From: Caccovicinus sp051878975
GTDB taxonomy: Bacteria; Bacillota; Clostridia; Lachnospirales; Lachnospiraceae
Direction: 5' to 3'
NCBI GenBank assembly: GCA_051878975.1
Contig: JBJELD010000053.1
Span: 1 to 51,127 of the forward strand
DNA length: 51,127 nucleotides
Made by a program: the position numbers and the translations under genes
The notes under the pieces: model-generated
The model's database searches: none
What the model was told of the DNA's origin: nothing
What the model saw: the letters and a program-made list of their open reading frames with translations, nothing else
Shown here: positions 49,340 through 51,127 of the stretch, in pieces
How positions within the stretch are numbered: position 1 is the first letter of the stretch
Layout: each line of letters opens with the position of its first letter

Positions 49340-50965
49340 TTATTCCCTTCCTTTACTTTTTTTCTGAATTGTTTTCATTTTGCTTTTGGTTATAAATTGA
49401 TAATCCGTTCGAAAACCGCAGGCATCATGAAGGGCATCTGTAATCATATCCCGTTTGTATGCCGGGATAAATCCCTGTTCCTGGACTTCAACAAAATTTA
49501 TCGCTTTTAAGGTGTCTAACAGTTCTTCGCAGGTGTATTTTGAATCCAGTTTTTTCTCAAGAAAACGATAAATGGTCAGTGCAAGAAAACAGATCAGGAA
49601 ATGTGCCTTGATACGGTTTTCATCCTGCAAATAGACAGGCCTTGCCGAGAAATCTGTTTTCATGATACGGAAACATTCTTCTATCTGCCATCTGCCTTCG
49701 CTGACTTTTAAAATCTCGCCGACTTCATCATCCAGAAGATCCGTACATACCGCATAGAGGCCATCATACAGCGCTTCTTCTGCAATCTTGTTCTCATCCA
49801 GGTAATGGTGGATATCAGCAGCTTCCCCATCTTTGATAGCAGCTGTGGTTCCGATAAAGCGTTTAGCACGAAGTGTCTTCTGATAAAGTGCATATTTAGG
49901 TGAGTATGTGATGATCAGACGCTGATGAAGTTTCTTTGTGGTATAAGGTTCATCTTTATAGTAAAGCATCTTATCATCCTCAGGCAGCTGTGTGATATCC
50001 ACAGGGGTATCATCAGAAGCCCGTTTGAAACCTTTTGGATCCAGAACCCATTCTTTTTCTTCTTTTTTCAGTTTTTTGATGGATTGGGTGACAATATAGG
50101 ACCGTTCACCCATGTGGTTGTACACTCTGATATCTTCCGAGCCCAGTCCGGCGTCACTGCAATAGATAAATTTCTGGCAGCCAAACTCTCCAAGCACTTT
50201 CTTTTCCAATGGTTTTAGTGAAGTCTGCTCGTTTGAATTACCAGGGAAGAGTGAGAAAGCAAGCGGAATGCCGTCACCATCCATAAACAATCCCATCTGA
50301 ATAATGGGGTTCGGCCGGTGTTCCTTGCTTTTCCCATATTTCTTACTGCCGTCTTCCTGTTCAATCTCAAAATAATAATTCGAACAGTCGTAATAAAGAA
50401 TCTTATCATTTCTGGAGCCTAAAAAATGGCTGCTTTTATAAACTTCTGATTGAATGAGATCGCATTCAGCACCAAGGACATCCAGTGCACGATAAACGTC
50501 ATGAAGTCCATAAGAAGGTTTTTCCAGGAATTCTGAGGCGGCTTTGAAAGAAGAACGTTTGCTGGAAGGCTCCAGAATTCTTGCATAGATCAGGTCGGAA
50601 AGTATGGCATTGATATCATACTTAAATTTGTATTTCAATTTTAATTTCCGGCAGATTTTATCTATATGCATTTGATAATAAATGTATTGCAAGAAAAGAT
50701 AACCACCCCGGAAGAAAGTCTGTTTATCATAATCCAGTTGTCTGTCAGCATGAAAAGTGATCTGAATTCGTTTGTTTTCCTGTTCCTGCTTATATTTTAA
50801 TGTTTCAAGCCTGGCTTCTTCTCTTGCCCAGGCCATCACATCATCACGTGTTGGTCCGTGTTCGGGTAATAGTTCTTTTAGGGTTCCAAGCTTCCGAACG
50901 ATAACGGAAGTGCTTACGCCTTTATCGTTGATATATCCTTTTGAGATATAAAATGTAAAGTGCAA
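49340..50965 (-). CDS. IS1634-family transposase
   Basis: This is a DDE transposase of about 541 residues with the IS4-like fold. It has the N-terminal STSVIVRKLGTLKELL. Catalytic regions include ILYYDCSNYYFEIEQEDG, with PIIQMGLFMDGDGIPLAFSL (first Asp region), KFIYCSDAGLGSEDI (second Asp), and YDGLYAVCTDLLDDEVGEIL followed by YEGRWQIEE-like GRWQIEECFRIMKTDFSAR carrying the Glu. The frame is intact, so the element may be active. The TTG at 50965 is the likely start; the frame extends to an ATG at 50992 that has no obvious site. Confidence 0.9.
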   Translation of the reverse strand: MHFTFYISKGYINDKGVSTSVIVRKLGTLKELLPEHGPTRDDVMAWAREEARLETLKYKQEQENKRIQITFHADRQLDYDKQTFFRGGYLFLQYIYYQMHIDKICRKLKLKYKFKYDINAILSDLIYARILEPSSKRSSFKAASEFLEKPSYGLHDVYRALDVLGAECDLIQSEVYKSSHFLGSRNDKILYYDCSNYYFEIEQEDGSKKYGKSKEHRPNPIIQMGLFMDGDGIPLAFSLFPGNSNEQTSLKPLEKKVLGEFGCQKFIYCSDAGLGSEDIRVYNHMGERSYIVTQSIKKLKKEEKEWVLDPKGFKRASDDTPVDITQLPEDDKMLYYKDEPYTTKKLHQRLIITYSPKYALYQKTLRAKRFIGTTAAIKDGEAADIHHYLDENKIAEEALYDGLYAVCTDLLDDEVGEILKVSEGRWQIEECFRIMKTDFSARPVYLQDENRIKAHFLICFLALTIYRFLEKKLDSKYTCEELLDTLKAINFVEVQEQGFIPAYKRDMITDALHDACGFRTDYQFITKSKMKTIQKKSKGRE

Positions 50966-51020
50966 TATAATAAAACAAAAAAGTTGACACAAAAAAAGCA
51001 GGATTTATGCGGCTTGCAAA

Positions 51021-51046
51021 GGTTTTTCTATTATTCAACTGTCAAA
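51021..51046 (-). repeat. Right terminal inverted repeat of the IS element
   Basis: Reading the minus strand it begins TTTGACAGTTG, matching the left repeat. Confidence 0.85.
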
Positions 51047-51057
51047 CTCCCGGGTTC

Positions 51058-51085
51058 TTGACAATCGAATTTAAAGTTGTATAAT
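51058..51085 (+). promoter_or_regulatory. Promoter reading out of the window's right end
   Basis: TTGACA at 51058 and TATAAT at 51080, 16-base spacer, 12 bases outside the IS. No gene start is visible in the last 40 bases. Confidence 0.7.
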
Positions 51086-51127
51086 GATAGTAACAGAACC
51101 CACCACGCCTCTGATTTTCATGCGCAA

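Larger units (their letters stand above)
49252..51046 (-). mobile_element. IS1634-family insertion sequence
   Basis: An element of about 1.8 kb bounded by 26-bp imperfect inverted repeats, each beginning TTTGACAGTTG, with one transposase gene on the minus strand. Composition is more A/T-rich than the surrounding DNA, as expected for a recent arrival. I did not see matching target duplications: bases left of 49252 (CCTGTC) and right of 51046 (CTCCCG) differ, so the exact ends may be off or one side may have changed. Confidence 0.85.

Noticed and set aside
49240..51060. Target-site duplication flanking the IS element
   Set aside because: The six bases on each side (CCTGTC and CTCCCG) do not match, so no duplication is claimed.
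1..51127. CRISPR arrays, tRNA or rRNA genes, prophage or conjugation modules
   Set aside because: No regularly spaced repeats, cloverleaf-like CCA-ended sequences, rRNA segments or phage and conjugation proteins were seen on either strand.

Overview
The window looks like chromosomal DNA from an anaerobic gut Clostridium-type Firmicute, most likely a Lachnospiraceae relative. The support is strong AGGAGG ribosome-binding sites, TTGACA/TATAAT promoters with 17-bp spacers, moderate GC, rubrerythrin, FeoA-FeoA-FeoB iron uptake, lipoprotein-type binding proteins with Ala/Thr-rich linkers, LytTR/GHKL two-component genes, and a gallate-type UbiD/UbiX/LpdD decarboxylase set. No rRNA, tRNA or CRISPR array was seen. 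The genus is not determined.

Layout. (1) 1-2290: the end of an mgl-type sugar ABC transporter (mglA partial, mglC), then rubrerythrin on the minus strand. (2) 3165-14292: one long co-directional operon, livKHMGF, a cytidylate-kinase-like gene, a D-amino-acid aminotransferase, a DUF4392 D-glutamate cyclase-type gene, pxpB, pxpC, a YcsI/DUF1445 gene and pxpA. Read together it suggests uptake of an amino acid, funnelling of D-amino acids to D-glutamate, cyclisation to 5-oxoproline and ATP-dependent opening to glutamate. (3) 14273-16368: an NSS-type sodium:amino-acid symporter converging on a TetR gene, with both stop codons in one terminator hairpin. (4) 16528-21351: a compact operon (SCP2-like protein, alpha/beta hydrolase, stand-alone condensation-domain protein, acyl carrier protein, AMP-forming ligase) behind a promoter with a 17-bp palindromic operator. 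It looks like a small undescribed acyl or amide biosynthetic cluster.

(5) 21354-27255: a cobalamin riboswitch followed by an exported CbiK-type chelatase, a binding lipoprotein with two NEAT-like repeats fused to a BtuF-like domain, BtuC and BtuD; then an unexplained structured intergenic segment. (6) 27317-31103: a sodium:solute symporter divergent from a LytTR response regulator and GHKL kinase. (7) 31108-36745: a second cobalamin riboswitch with a clear terminator controlling a five-gene nickel/peptide-type ABC transporter, probably for cobalt or a corrinoid-related ligand. (8) 36711-41704: an arginase-family remnant with an internal deletion, an M20 amidohydrolase, a CDP-alcohol phosphatidyltransferase, and a TetR gene coupled to a cation:proton antiporter fused to a cytidylate-kinase-like domain.

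(9) 41840-44806: a UbiD/UbiX/LpdD phenolic-acid decarboxylase operon ending in a broken esterase (tannase/feruloyl-esterase-like) remnant. (10) 44817-49220: DtxR-type regulator, feoA-feoA-feoB, a FeoB-associated Cys-rich peptide, a divergent Fur-family protein and a membrane-anchored HMA-domain protein. (11) 49252-51046: a complete IS1634-type insertion sequence with 26-bp imperfect inverted repeats, inserted just downstream of a consensus promoter.

The most interesting candidates are the D-glutamate/5-oxoproline operon with a split D-glutamate cyclase, the small TetR-controlled acyl cluster, the antiporter-kinase fusion, and the extracellular chelatase/NEAT-BtuF corrinoid system. All function calls rest on reading motifs by eye; no database search was run.
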